From: Odobenus rosmarus divergens
Lineage: Eukaryota > Chordata > Mammalia > Carnivora > Odobenidae
Length of the DNA: 64,000 nucleotides
Assembly: GCF_000321225.1 (NCBI RefSeq)
Contig: NW_004450565.1
Coordinates: 1,993,165 to 2,057,164 of the forward strand
Direction: 5' to 3'
Shown: positions 47,931-59,800 of the stretch, piece by piece
Layout of the letters: the number at the start of each line of letters is the position of its first letter
Numbering within the stretch: the stretch's first letter is position 1
The notes under the pieces: model-generated
What the model saw: the letters and a program-made list of their open reading frames with translations, nothing else
Told to the model about the DNA's origin: nothing
Database searches by the model: none
Position numbers and translations under genes: made by a program

Positions 47931-48107
47931 GGGGTGCCCGGGGGCATCAGGCGGTTCACTGTCCAACTCTTGAAGCTCAGGTCCTGATCTCTGGGTCATG
48001 GGACTGGCCCCGCATTGGGCTCCACGCTCAGCAGGGAATCTGCTCATCCCTCTCCCTCTGCTCCTCCCCCAGCGTGCTCTATCAAATAAATAAAATCTTT
48101 TTTAAAA
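47931..48107 (+). mobile_element. CanSINE with duplication
   Basis: Diverged head 'ggggtgcccgggggcatcag', 'aaataaataaaatctttttt' tail. The duplication aactgcacagaact is at 47917-47930 and 48108-48121. Confidence 0.93.
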
Positions 48108-48124
48108 AACTGCACAGAACTAGT

Positions 48125-48153
<29 letters not shown>
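48125..48153. repeat. (CA)n microsatellite
   Basis: About 14 CA units just after the SINE duplication, within the old L1 3' UTR. Confidence 0.95.
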
Positions 48154-48156
<3 letters not shown>

Positions 48157-48474
48157 TGCGTGCAACACCGGGGACAAACAAACACACCCCGTGGGTCATC
48201 CAGGTGCTGGTCTCCCAGCTCTCGCCGTGCGCTGCAGTGAGGCCAGACACTACCACAGAGCAAACCAGATACAGGGCACCGGGGACTTCCCTGGATTTTT
48301 CTGTACCTTCCTGTGCATCCGTAATTCTTTCTGAAAACTTTTAACCGAAAGCAAAATGGACGGTGGTGAAAGTGGTATAACTGCATATAGTTCCTAAAAA
48401 TGACCAAACTTCACTTTTACAACAGATTACTCTGTCAGGTAAGATATATCTCAATAGAGCTGCTTTTAAAAAAG

Positions 48475-49210
48475 AAACAATAGTTGAGTCCTGACATGTT
48501 TACGTATTTAAAGTGAATACTCGTACCTGACGGAGTATCAAGCACCAGACTTTCAGGATTCCTTCAAAACCCTCTGTAGTTCATCTCAGATTTTAACTGA
48601 AATATACTACCAGTTCATTTTTCTTTAAAAAGTTTCCTGAAATAATATATATACAGTGGTTGCAACAACTTCCCTTTTATTATCACAAAAGTAGCAACTC
48701 TTTCCTAACACATCAAATACACAGAGAAGCAAACATGGGCAGTCCCCTGCAAGTGAGTTAGCTGACTGTGAATGGTGGGGAGTTAACTCTGAAAACACAT
48801 GGAGAAGACAAAGGCCAAGGTCAGCAGCTGAAGCGCCTGTCAGAGGGCACAGCTGAACTTGCACAGGAAACAACATATACTAGCTGCTGTTACTAGTACT
48901 GTTCTTGTTTTACTATTTAAAAATAAAAACACACACACTCTGAATTTCATCACAAGTGGCAGGATAGTTTAGTTTTACACAAGAAAAGAGGAAATAATGT
49001 ATTCCATACAAAAAGCAAGAATCTGTAATTTGAAAGAAATACTATTAGTCTCAGCAAATAATAAAACATATTGGTTATTTCTAAAATATCAATAAATGAT
49101 CCCCTAGGTTAATTACAAATATTTGTAGTTAATACGTCTCTGATTATAAATTTTTATGGCACTTTTTTCAAGATTCTTATCCTACTGTGACTTCTAATGT
49201 TCTGAAGTGT
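48475..49210. other. Intron 3 segment, nothing recognised
   Basis: AT-rich, no exon or repeat family recognised. Confidence 0.4.
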
Positions 49211-49391
49211 TTGGTTTTTTTTTAAGATTTTATTTATTTGATAGAGAGTGAGAGAGAGCATGAGCAGGGTGAGGGGAAGAGGGAGAAACAGGCTCTCTGC
49301 TGAGCAGGGAGCCTGATGCAGGGCTCCATCCCAGGACTCATGACATGAGCTGAAGGCAGACGCTTAACTGACTGAGCCACCCAGGCGCCCC
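49211..49391 (-). mobile_element. CanSINE (minus)
   Basis: 'tttttaagattttatttatt' left, 'actgagccacccaggcgccc' right; 'ctgaagtg' flanks at about 49202 and 49392. Confidence 0.93.
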
Positions 49392-49419
49392 TGAAGTGGT
49401 CTATTAAACATAAAAATTA

Positions 49420-49636
49420 GGGGTGCCTGGGTAGCTCAGTTGGTTGAGTGTCTGACTCTTAATTTCAGCTCAGGTCATGATCCTGAGGACCCTGAGATAG
49501 AGCCCCGCCCGCATCTGGCTCCACGCTCAGTGGGGAGTCTACTTCTCTCTTTCTCTCTCTCCCTCTGTACCCCCACCCCTGAGCTCAAGTGCCCACACAC
49601 GCGCTCTCTCTCTCAAATAAATCTTTGAAAAAAAAG
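49420..49636 (+). mobile_element. CanSINE
   Basis: Head 'aggggtgcctgggtagctca', long CT body, 'ctcaaataaatctttgaaaa' end. Confidence 0.92.
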
Positions 49637-49762
49637 TAATAAAAGTAAAATTAACAGGAAGTGACAATCACAAGGCACCCAGTAAATATTTTCCACATTA
49701 AATGGTTATAAAATCCCAATGTTCGACTATTCTCCAACCCATTCAGAATTGTGTACATTTTA

Positions 49763-49971
49763 TAAGATTCATTTATTTATTTTAGAGAGTGCGTACACAT
49801 ATGCAAGAGCACAGGGAGGGGGAGGGGGAGGGGCAGAAGAGAGAGAGAGAGAATCTCAAGCAGACTCCCCACTGAGTGCTGAGCCCAATGCGGGGCTCGA
49901 TCCCACGACCCTGAGATCATGACCAAAATCAAGAATCCGACACTTAACTGACTGAGCCACCTAGGCGCCCC
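49763..49971 (-). mobile_element. CanSINE (minus) near exon 3
   Basis: 'taagattcatttatttattt' left, 'actgagccacctaggcgccc' right. Diverged flanks 'cagaattgtgtacatttta' and 'cagaattccatacatttta'. Sense to HSF2BP, about 100 bases downstream of exon 3. Confidence 0.92.
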
Positions 49972-50070
49972 CAGAATTCCATACATTTTAAAATACACTG
50001 TCTTGAGGCTTACGGGCTAGAACGGCCACCAGCCACACCACTCTGCAGGCTCGGGCTGTGAGCATCGTAC

Positions 50071-50174
50071 CTTCTTCTCTCTCATGCGGTCAGCCTGCAC
50101 GGTCTCCAGGCGGGCTTTGAAGTGCTCACAATCCATTCTCAGTTGCTCTAATTCTTGCTCTTTCCTTTCCAGTT
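50071..50174 (-). CDS. HSF2BP: HSF2BP coding exon 3 (codon 63 to residue 97)
   Basis: The acceptor 'ctctccttctag' lies directly before 50174 and the donor gtacga follows 50071. The exon supplies the last two bases of codon 63 (AAA, Lys; human Asn) and encodes LERKEQELEQLRMDCEHF followed by KARLETVQADRMREKK. The sequence is highly charged with heptad-like spacing, so it continues the N-terminal coiled coil. It ends in phase 0. It lies about 12 kb from exon 2 and about 100 bases from a minus-strand SINE. Confidence 0.95.
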
Positions 50175-51000
50175 CTAGAAGGAGAGAGACAATAACTCAA
50201 TGTTTCAAGTCACGAATGTCCTCTAAGAATCCAATGAGCCTAACATCTTAGGAAAACGGGCCACTGGCTGCTCAGGTGGGATTAGTCACAGAACCAGTCC
50301 TTCAGTGGCCAACATTTGAAAGTTCTGCTTTTCAGGTTTCTATCAGTTTTTAGCCCATACCAGAAAGTACTTTTGTTGTTGTTGTTTTCAGTCTTATGTT
50401 GTTAAGACCTCATTTTACTGCCAGACTTGTACTCAAGGTTTTAAGGAAGTGGGTTATGTAAGAGATTGAAAGCAGGGCTGAGAAGCCTGACTGTCTCGTG
50501 GCACAGACTTGTATCTGCTCCATCAAAAGCGGGAGGCAGCTCAGCGAGGAGACGGCGCCAGCCAGGGCTGATTCACAGCGCTCGTCTCACCAACTGGCAG
50601 ACTGACTCAGGAGGAAGAATTGCAGTGGCAGTCAGTGGAGGGCTGGCAGCAATGGTGAGCAGACAGGAAAAGGCCCAGTGAAAGCGGGGAACTATGGCTT
50701 TCTTCCTCTCCACCAGATTCATTTAGATGGTGATTCAAATCGCCAACAAAAATCCCCAAGACATCCACCTTAATGTCTGAAATCAAAAGTTTTATCAACT
50801 TTAAATGAAAGATGTTATGATGCAAAAATACTGACATTTAAAAAGCAAAGAAATATAGAACTTAAAATTTTAAGCGTCTTGACTTCAGGCACTAAGAAAT
50901 CATCAATTTTTATGCTACGTATATACTGAGATTCGAGGTGGAATACAGTACTCAGAGTTAATGGCGTACCTTCTCTGATGAAAGTAGCAATGCTTGTGGA
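50175..51000. other. Intron 2 segment, nothing recognised
   Basis: Contains a short (TTG)n near 50370; no other feature recognised. Confidence 0.4.
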
Positions 51001-51200
51001 CAGTGATTCCCAAATGTTAGTGTCCACCAGAATTCCCTACAGGGCTTGTTCAAACACAGGCTGCTGCCCCCTCCCCCCCCCAACCATCGTCAGTCAGTGT
51101 TTCTGATTCAGCAGGCCTGAGGTGGGCCAGAGAATCTGCACTTCCAGCAAGTTCCCAGGTGAGGCAGATGCTGCCGGTCTGGGAAGAGACTTTGAGAAAG
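51001..51200 (+). mobile_element. hAT-Charlie relic (MER3/MER58-like)
   Basis: 'cagtgattcccaaatgttag' at the left, 'tgtttctgattcagcaggcc' and 'caagttcccaggtgaggcag' in the middle, 'gaagagactttgagaa' at the right. This is the arrangement of small Charlie-type elements. Exact family uncertain. Confidence 0.6.
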
Positions 51201-53261
51201 CGCTTCAGGACAACAGCCTGGTCTCTGGTCACTAACAAAATGAAATCAACACAAAACCAGCGAACACCAATGAGGGAGCCCAGCCTCAGGAACGTGGGGG
51301 CGGAAAAACCAGAAGGCAGTGGGAGGCAGCAGCCTGAAAACTGGCACCTCCCCCCACCTGAGAGGGGAGATGGCTGACAGCGCTCCGTCCAGTGAGGTGC
51401 AGACAAGAGGAGGCGGGTGGCTTCATGGCCAGACTCTGAGAAGGCGGGGGGGGGGGGCTTGCCAAGAACAGCAGGGGCAAACCCAGAGCTCTGGAGAAAT
51501 GAAGGGAGTCTGCATTTCCCAGGGAACCTTTGCCCTAGAGGGAAGATGAGCACCTAATGCTAAATATTCAGTTACAGATTATGAAACCAGCTGGCAGAAC
51601 TTCTCTTAAAATGCATTTCTCAGAAACCACGTGAAGTAAAGTGGGACTATCTCTTCTGCCTCAAATCTTCCCTTCTACAATCACACCATGCGACTCTCCC
51701 CGGAATTCTACTCTGCCCTCCAAATGCTGGCTGCCCAAGAAATCAACTATCAGTCAAGGGCTATGCTTTAAAAGCTACACAGCTGCCCTGCGTCACAATG
51801 TTAAATGAAAACTTATGTAGTTATAATTATGAATGAACTATGACGTGCATATGGTCACAAAAAAACAAAATGAAAAAAGGAACTACAATAAAATTACTAG
51901 TGCTGCAAACTTTTTCTTTGCGGTTCACTTTTCAATTTTCGTGTATCATTAAAGCTGTATGTCACTCAAACGTGGCAAAGAAGATATAAAATTCGATCTC
52001 TACAAGCCTTACTGTGTATAAAAATACGTGAGAATTAATACTGGCCACCCAAAAGATTTTCATTAGGGCAACTTCATAATTGCTCTGGGTAGCCGTACAT
52101 GACCTTCCATAGGCTACTATAATGAGGGGACAGCGTCAGACGTCCCACTCTCCCCCAGGCACCCCAGAGAATTCAAAGTCAGCATCCTGGATGCCACACC
52201 TGCCCACCCCCAACACCCGGAGGCGGCAGGTGCCTTTCTGCTGCACAAGGCCGCCGCCTTGTGGCCAGCTGGGAGCACTGCCGCCACCTTCCAAGAAGAC
52301 CAGCAAACCCTTGCTTTCTCAGCCTGGCCCCCAGCAGTGCCTGCCACCCTGAACAAACCCCACAAGGCAGGCATTTTCAGGGTTCGTTTTCTGATACACC
52401 CCAAATCCCTACAATGGTACATGGAATTTAACAAATATTTGCCACACAAATGAATTTCACTTCTCTACCCATTCCTTCTGCTAATCCTTGAGTAGAAAAA
52501 AATACACAGCCGCTTTGGTTATATGTCTCCTAATGAGAATATACCGCTTCTGTGATTTTTTTTAAAAAAACCAGGGACAGAAAGAATATGGACAGTGAAT
52601 GATACATTATGCATAGTCAAGACATTATCTTACCCAGCCTCCATACCAGAAAAGGAAAGGAGCTGCCACTCAGCCTAAACTGTCTTCTAACTGCTCATCT
52701 TTAGCATTCACAATGAAGGAGAAATCTCCATTTAACTGTTAACTGAATGAAAGGGTGGCCAAGACAGACTCCCAATATATAGAAACAATCTGCATCACAG
52801 GCCACTTCCATATTGATATGGCTTCTGAAATTCACAATCCTTTTTTGAAAGTTTTAATAACACGAGAATGGCTGTATCTCTTAATGCTTAACCTATTCAC
52901 TGGAAGGGTATAGAGAACTATTACCAACAGGAGACAGAGCTACAAAGGAAAAGCAGCATTTCAAACACACTGAGCAAAGAAATGTAAACCATACGAAAGG
53001 GATCAATTTCTCCTACCCTTTCTTTACCACCTGGCATGCTTATAACAAGCATAATAAACTATCAGTTGTTTTGTGTTAATATGAAAGGATTGTTTTTGAC
53101 CAAAACAGCTTAAAGTCTCAAATCCAAAATAAAGGGTTTTTAATAGCTCTTAACTTCTCCCTTCATATCACTCTCTAATAGGTTCAGAAAAGAATTTACA
53201 ATTCGCTGCTAAGAGACCCCATCTTTACTGTGAATTGAGATTTGGAAGGTTTGTAACAAAG
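51201..53261. other. Intron 2 segment of 2 kb, nothing recognised
   Basis: A G-run lies at about 51446-51458. Open frames up to 167 codons overlapping 51.05-51.55 kb lack any domain and run through the DNA-transposon relic, so they are not genes. Confidence 0.45.
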
Positions 53262-53610
53262 CACTATAAAGTGGACAGCTTATGACAACAGAAACATCTC
53301 CCCGAGTTCTGGAGGCTACAGGCCTGAGACCAGAGTGTCAGCAGGCTCGGGCTCTCTCTCTCTGAAACCTGTGGGCAAGGATCCTTCTCTGGCTCCTCCA
53401 CCTTTCAGCAGCCTCGATCTTCCAGAATTGCCAACTGTCTCCCTGTCACTGGGCCTTCTCCCAGTCTCTTCACATCAGCTTCCCTATGCACGTCTGTCTC
53501 TGTTTCCAAATGTACCCTTTTATAAGGACACCAGCCATTCTGGATCAGGGCCTACCCTAAAGACCTCATTTTTACTTAATCAGCCTGTCAACAATTTAAG
53601 TTCAAAAAGT
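53262..53610 (-). mobile_element. MLT1-like LTR (minus)
   Basis: 'gagttctggaggctacaggc' (53304), 'cccttttataaggacaccag' (53515) and 'gggcctaccctaaagacctc' read as the complement of an MLT1 LTR. Confidence 0.7.
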
Positions 53611-54749
53611 GAAAAAATGAAAAAAAATGAAAAAATGAGACTATTTCAGGATTCATTAAAAAGGGGTGGGGGCTTCAGTTAAAGAGCTTAAGTGCATTTC
53701 AAATCCTTCTACCCACTATAAGCCAGCCAAACAACACTTTGTCAATTTTTTTAAAACAAATCAAAGGGGGTGGGTGAGGGGAAAGAGTTGGAACCAGAAC
53801 ATGGAAATAGCATTTTTTTTCCTGCACTGCTAAAAATCTGCTCCCCAAACCACTCTTCATCTTCTAACTTAAAGGCCATTTGAGTTATCTTTTATAAGAT
53901 GAAGAAAATGTGTGACTAACAGGAATTTGTTCTATACTGGCATTGCCAATGGACTTGGCAGCACCTTGTATCACTAACTTCAACATCTGAGGGTTGGAGC
54001 TCCTTAGTCTACCTGTAAATTACCAAGGAAAAGCGTCAGATTTTGTCCTTTGCATACCCCTACATTACCTAGCTGTGCTTGACAGATGCCAGGCAGAGAG
54101 TGAACACCTCCCTGATGGACTTATCAACTACATTCACTGAACACTTGAAAATAAATACCATCACAAAATACTAAGATCAGTCTTGAAGTCAATCAAATGA
54201 GTTTTGCTAACGTACTTTTCAAACCAGAGAGTCAGGAAATGTTTTCATTTATTGGCATACAAATACAAAGTTAACGACTGGGTGTCAGGAGTGATATACT
54301 CAAATAACGTATGTCTCTACTTTCTCCATCTTGGCTACCTTCCCACCTCCTCTGTCCATAAGCCCCTGTAAGTCTCTCTTCTTCTCTCCCAGTCCACTGT
54401 ACACCGGACCATCTCCACGTGCCCTTTAGATCCATTCCCCACCCTGCTCTGTGCTCCCAAGAGGCTAAAGTCATCATCCCCAGCACCCGGGCTTCCTGGC
54501 TTTTTGCTTCCTGTTAGATCTGGACAGTGACAGGCTCCACAGGGACCAGGGACGAGAGGAGACCTGGGACGTTTCCTTCTCCACTGTGTCATCCCTGCCA
54601 ATCTTCCTTCCCAATACGACAACCAGTCTAGGATCAGGTATGGCCTTTGGTTTTATCTTTAGCCTCCTTTAATTTGGAACATCTCCACCGCCTATCTTTA
54701 CTGTATGACATTACAATGTGTTTTTAACAATTTAAAAATCACAACCACC
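53611..54749. other. Intron 2 segment, mostly unassigned
   Basis: A stretch near 54430-54560 ('gggcttcctggctttttgct') resembles a recurrent old mammalian repeat that I cannot name; otherwise nothing. Confidence 0.35.
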
Positions 54750-55470
54750 TATATGGAAGGACTTCCATTTCCAGCTATGATGGATCAATCATCAGATCAA
54801 TCTTCCCACTGAGAATAATTAGAAAAGCAGAATTTAAAAAGACTAACTCCTCTGAAGGTGAGAGTTACTGACTCACAGGGGCCCTCAGGCCAGGACCTAG
54901 AGAGGGCGAACATGCACCGAGGTGCAGGAGCCCAGCCTCCCACCCCACTCCTCCCAGGGACCTTGACATATTCCAAAGCAGCACAGGCAGAGGCAGCAAA
55001 GCTGGGCAGAGCGGTCAGCGGTGGCATGGAGCTGCAAAATGAAAATTCAGGACAGAGCTGTCGGACAGCCAAGACTTAGGGTGGCCATGATCCTGGAGGA
55101 GATCGAAGCACAGAAAAATGGGCTGACGGCACAGCCGTCTCCCTCTCCCAGGCACTCAGCAATGCATAAGTGGGCACACAGAGGCCGCAGAGGTGGGCAG
55201 ACATTGGGGGGGGGTGTCATGCACGACTCGCTAGAGAAAAATACTATCATCCAAAGTCTCTACAAATTTTCACTTTAAAAAAAATCCATTAATCAGTAAA
55301 AATTACCAAGATTACCAAGAGGGAAAATAGACACTACAAGCAGACCAAAAGATGATCCAGCTAATGGATTTACCAGATTCAGACTTTAAAATAACTGTGG
55401 TTAATGTTCCAACAAAAAGGCAGAAAGAATTTTATCAGGGAGCTGGAATAAAACACAACGAAGTAAAAAA
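54750..55470 (+). mobile_element. Old L1/HAL1 5' fragment
   Basis: The 5' UTR-like part leads to 'agattcagactttaaaataa' (55376) and 'gaattttatcagggagctgg', words of old L1M/HAL1 5' regions. It is followed by AT-rich sequence and, at about 55630-55735, a probable DNA-transposon piece ('ccacatgtggctagtggctg'). Confidence 0.5.
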
Positions 55471-55735
55471 TCAATATAAAAACTAATAAATACTAATAAC
55501 AATATAAAAATAAATAATAAAACTAATGAAGAATTCAGAATCAAATCCACACATACACAGCCATTTAGAACAAAACCAACCGTGTAGTACAGGAGGGGAA
55601 GGCTGACTTCTCAATGAATGGTGCAGGGCCGGTTGGCCACATGTGGCTAGTGGCTGTTTTTTTAAACAGACAGGGACAACATGAATCACATAATACCTTC
55701 ATCATCACAGAAAGTTCTACTGGACCATGCTGACA

Positions 55736-56593
55736 TGCACAAATTTTAAATTACACAAAATAACTTTTTTTCTGTTCCTAGAGAAAATTAGTCAAATCTC
55801 CCCCCAGTGTATCATGGCTGCACTAGTTTATATTCATTACTGATGTTCACAGAACAAAACAAGGCCAGTTCACAGTATTAACACTTAAACATGAATTTAA
55901 GTAAATTTTAAAAGGTCAAAACTAATGTTGCAGATATTAAAGTGTCAGAAATGAGACTGCAATTTATGTTTGATGTCAACAGGAAATGTTACATAATTCC
56001 AACGGAGACTCTGGGTTGAGTATCTGACACCTGCCACTAAGATTTGTTTCTAAATTTATCATCGAGTTGTTTCTAAATTATATCATCTAACACGGCAAAG
56101 GCAGCATATGCATTTGAAAAGCATTCTATAGGAGAGACCAAACGGCTTTTCCACCATCTCTCTCCAAATGAACCCGTGCCAGTAAGACAGGCAAGGAATT
56201 ATTAGACCCTGTGACTTCACTGTGAAACGAAAACGTCTGACCCCACTGGCTTCAAGCTTCCGGATGTCTCATTGAAAAGCATCCTGATGCTTCAAAGTGA
56301 AATGCTTAAAAACTTCACCATTTGCAATTCCTTATCTCTGTGATTTGTCTTTTCCTTGTTACTTAACAACCAAAACTAAAAACAGAAATTGGACCCTGAG
56401 GATGGTACTGCATCTGATTTCCGAAATCTCTAATATTGTATTTTGTTTTCATCAAAACACCTTCATTGTACCGATTTTACAAGTAATGTTCTAAACAGAA
56501 TTTTTTAAATATGCAAAAAATACAACTTTTATCTATTTTACATATTGAACCACATACTAAATAGGATTTTATTTTTTAAAAAATAGAATTCTA
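55736..56593. other. Intron 2 segment, nothing recognised
   Basis: AT-rich, no feature recognised. Confidence 0.4.
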
Positions 56594-56857
56594 GGGGTAC
56601 CTGGTGGCTCAGTCGGTTAGCGACCAAGTCTTGATTTCAGCTCAGATCATGACCTCAGGGTTGTGCAATCGAGCCCCGAGTTGGGGGGGGGTGGTCCACG
56701 CTCAGCAGGGAGTCAGCTTGAGGTTCTCTCCCTCTGTTCTCGGAAACTAAGCAGGGTCGGGCCTGGTTAGTACTTGGATGGGAGGTTCTCTCCCTCTGCC
56801 CCTCCCCCACTTGCACGCGTGCACACGAGCTCTCTCTAAAATAAATAAGTCTTTAAA
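56594..56857 (+). mobile_element. CanSINE containing a 5S rRNA fragment
   Basis: SINE head 'ggggtacctggtggctcagt' and body run to 56736, with a G-run at about 56683-56692. A 47-base 5S rRNA-like piece follows, then the SINE body resumes and ends 'taaaataaataagtctttaa'. The SINE word gaggttctctccctctg occurs before (56720-56736) and after (56782-56798) the 5S piece. The element is therefore longer than its relatives by one duplicated block plus the filler. Confidence 0.92.
56738..56784 (+). pseudogene. 5S rRNA internal fragment (about nt 43-89)
   Basis: The stretch starting tctcggaaactaagcaggg and ending acttggatgggag matches vertebrate 5S rRNA over 47 bases with a single difference (A for G at 56746). 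It spans the internal control region (box A, intermediate element and most of box C). The ends of 5S rRNA are absent, so it is not a gene. Confidence 0.92.
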
Positions 56858-59800
56858 AAATAGGACTGGTTTAAAACAAACATTTTTGACACACATTGAC
56901 GCAGTAATAACTCCGCCATTGTTAGATGAACAGAGGCTAAAGGGTGAGAGACAAGGGGGTGAGCTGACTTTTACCAAGTACTTCCAAGGCTCTGCTTTGC
57001 CAAGTCATCTTATGGAGGCATGAGGACACCATGGGTACCCCCACTGTACACAGAAAAGAAAAAGAATTCAAACGAGATCAGTCGTACTCCAAAGCTCCCT
57101 ACACCTTTTCTAAATTCAGAGTGACGCTGTTCAAGCCCGAACGGAGAGTGCCGGGTCAAGAACAGAGCACTTCCTTCACTCCACCAAATGTTCAGTGGCC
57201 CCCTCCACCTGAACAGGTCCTGTTCCCTGAGGGCGCCCCCGGAGCCCCACACGACGCCACGCACTTCCCAAAGACAGTCTCATCTTAAGCCTCGCCACCT
57301 CCTGTCCCCGTTTTACAGACAGGGAAACACCTGGGAGTTTGTCCAAAGCAGTGTACAGGCTGCTCCATATTTCCACTGCCGAGCTCTGCCCTCCCTTCTT
57401 CACCAAGACTAACCATTTCTTCATACGTCCCTTCCACGCCATCTGCACAGCCATACTCACACACTCGGATGAGTCCAAGACCTTCCTTGGTGAGCACTCT
57501 ATCATTAATTCTCCTTCATCTTCCACCCAATTCTTCCAACTTATCCTCCACTCAGATACGAAAATCATTCCCCTGAAAATGTAATTTTAGTCGCATTTCG
57601 ATATCATTTCCATGGGGGAACTTCCACCTGCCGCTCATCTCATGTTAAAAACAATAAGCTACAATTATTTTGTCTTCTATAAACCACTGACATTTACTGA
57701 CCTTGACTCTGCTATACCCCAATCCTTGCTCCACATATCAAGCAGAAAAACAAGCTTCTCAGCCAGCAATCACCTCTGCCATCTCTCCCACTTGTGACTC
57801 TCACGCCCGCCATCACCCAGCTGAAAACACCTTCCTCTTACCCTTCTAACAAAGCATGCCTCACTCCTCAATGCTCATCTACTCCCAGAAGATTTCAGGC
57901 AACAGCCTAGCCAGTATGCTTCCAAATTCCACCATTTACCTGCCCGGTTTCCTAAAGGGAGTTACTATGCTAGAGTCAGAATGAAGTCCCATTCACTACT
58001 TGACACTCGTTTTATCAACGTGGGTCCTTTTGGGCCTGAGCCCATCCAAGCCAACCATACCTACACTCCAAAAGAAGCTTCCCTCCGAACCAGGTATAGT
58101 TGCCCTCTCCTCTTGCCCGGCCTGCATTCATTCCTCCCTTTGTGCTGCTCTTTGCCACTTGCTAAGCTGAGAAGCATACACCCACTGTAGAAGCAAAGGA
58201 AGCTTTGATACTGGTCAAAGCCAAGAGCCCTCCTGGACTACGGGGCCAGGAAGGCAGATGGATCAACATGTCCTACAGCTCTTGCTGCCTCCTTGTGATC
58301 CTTGGATTGTCTCTGGGGGAGCCATTCTCAAGGCCATGGCTCATGTGATTTGTCTCAGAAGGCCCAGGGAAGAGTCACCGGACCTAGTCTTTACAAAAAG
58401 AAAAAGGAGGGAATCTTTGTTTTCCTTCATGTCACCGAAGTAGCAAAAATTCAACAGCCAAAACTGAGTAAAAGATGCCCTAGGAGGACATCTTCTAGGC
58501 CAGGCCTCAGGCCAGAGAAGCAGAAGGCTTCAAGGGCCAGCTCAAGTTCAAAGTTCACAGTAAAGCCTCCAGCACAAGCAGGTACCAAGTCCTTTGTCCA
58601 CTTTGATCCTCCCTTTCTCTTAACACCCAGGTGCCTATAGCACACTAGCTTCATGAGATACCAAGCAATTTAGAAAGAAGAACATACAGAGACGGGCTGG
58701 GAAGTCTCCCAGGACCAAATATTCAGGCACAGAGAATACAACAGGAGGCAAAAACAGGGGCCCTGCCCTCCCGCCCACTTACACAGTAGGATGACAGTGA
58801 TGCGACTTCATCTGAAGAACAGTACCATGTGCTGTAGGAACACCTGACAGGACTAACAGGAGGACAGAGCTTATCTAGGCAGTCAGATAAGGACATGAGT
58901 CTGCACCTGAGGCTAAGTCCAATAATACAAAGTCTTTCGAGGCACCGTACCATTTTGTTTAGGTTTTTGGCTGGTAGTGTTTTGGGGGGAGGTGTTTTTT
59001 TGGTCTTTATCCTAAAAGCAAGGAGAAGCCATTGAAGACATAAGCAGGGGAACGACATAACCAAACTTAACTATTAAAAACTACACAGGCGACGGTGTAC
59101 AGGACAGACTAGAAAGTGACAATGAGGGGACAGACGGGAGGCAGAGATTCGGGGAACATGATGGTGGCCTGGGCTCGGTGGTGGCAGTGGAGGCAGGCTA
59201 GTGAATTCAGGACACAGCCATGAGGGGAAATGTACAGGGCTTATGGGAAGAGAGGTTGGGGGGCTGGAAAGAGAGCGAAAAATGAAGACAGGTGGGCAAT
59301 GAGGAGGATCCTAGGTCTCTAGGTGGACACTTATGCCCTGGGGAGACTGAGGAAGCCCAGTCTGGGGCGGGGTAAGGGGATGGATAGCATGAGTCAGAGG
59401 TAAGAAAGTAGAAATCTGTCCTGCAGTTTGTTAGGCTGGGTCAACAGAGGTATAAAGCCAGCTGCCAAGTTAACAGGAAACAATGTTTCTCCCAAGAACA
59501 CACTGGACAGTAAAGTATCATGAAGACCCCTTTCAGTGACTGCTGATTTCTTATTCACAAAAAGCTTATTTTATAAAATCCCAGACTGTCAGAAATTCTG
59601 TTGTTTGGAATTATACTAGTAAAAAGGAAACATCCCACTGTCCCTGTAGGATCGAAGTAACTGGGACAAAGGGGAGCAGCCTTGATTTCTAGCTAGCTGC
59701 AGGGCTTCAAATGAGGGATTTCCGGACACAATATTCTACATCGAGCTAAACTTTGTAGTTTTCAAAAAAACGAGGCCTGGGCCCACTGTAGTAGGATACG

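Larger units (their letters stand above)
43136..48470 (+). mobile_element. Old L1 (ORF2 to 3' end), repeatedly interrupted
   Basis: Consecutive ORF2 pieces lie at 43136-43255, 43779-44100, 46098-47225 and 47433-47930. The 3' UTR continues to an A-rich end near 48470. They read on from one another once the insertions are skipped: an L1MA-type tail, a PEBP1 retrocopy and several SINEs. Heavily mutated and non-coding. Confidence 0.75.

Noticed and set aside
32790..48153. Regularly spaced repeats as a CRISPR-like array
   Set aside because: The repeats are microsatellites and SINEs in a mammalian genome; there are no short identical repeats with unique spacers.
56738..56784. A possible 5S rRNA gene
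   Set aside because: Only about 47 of roughly 120 bases are present and it sits inside a SINE, so it is a fragment.
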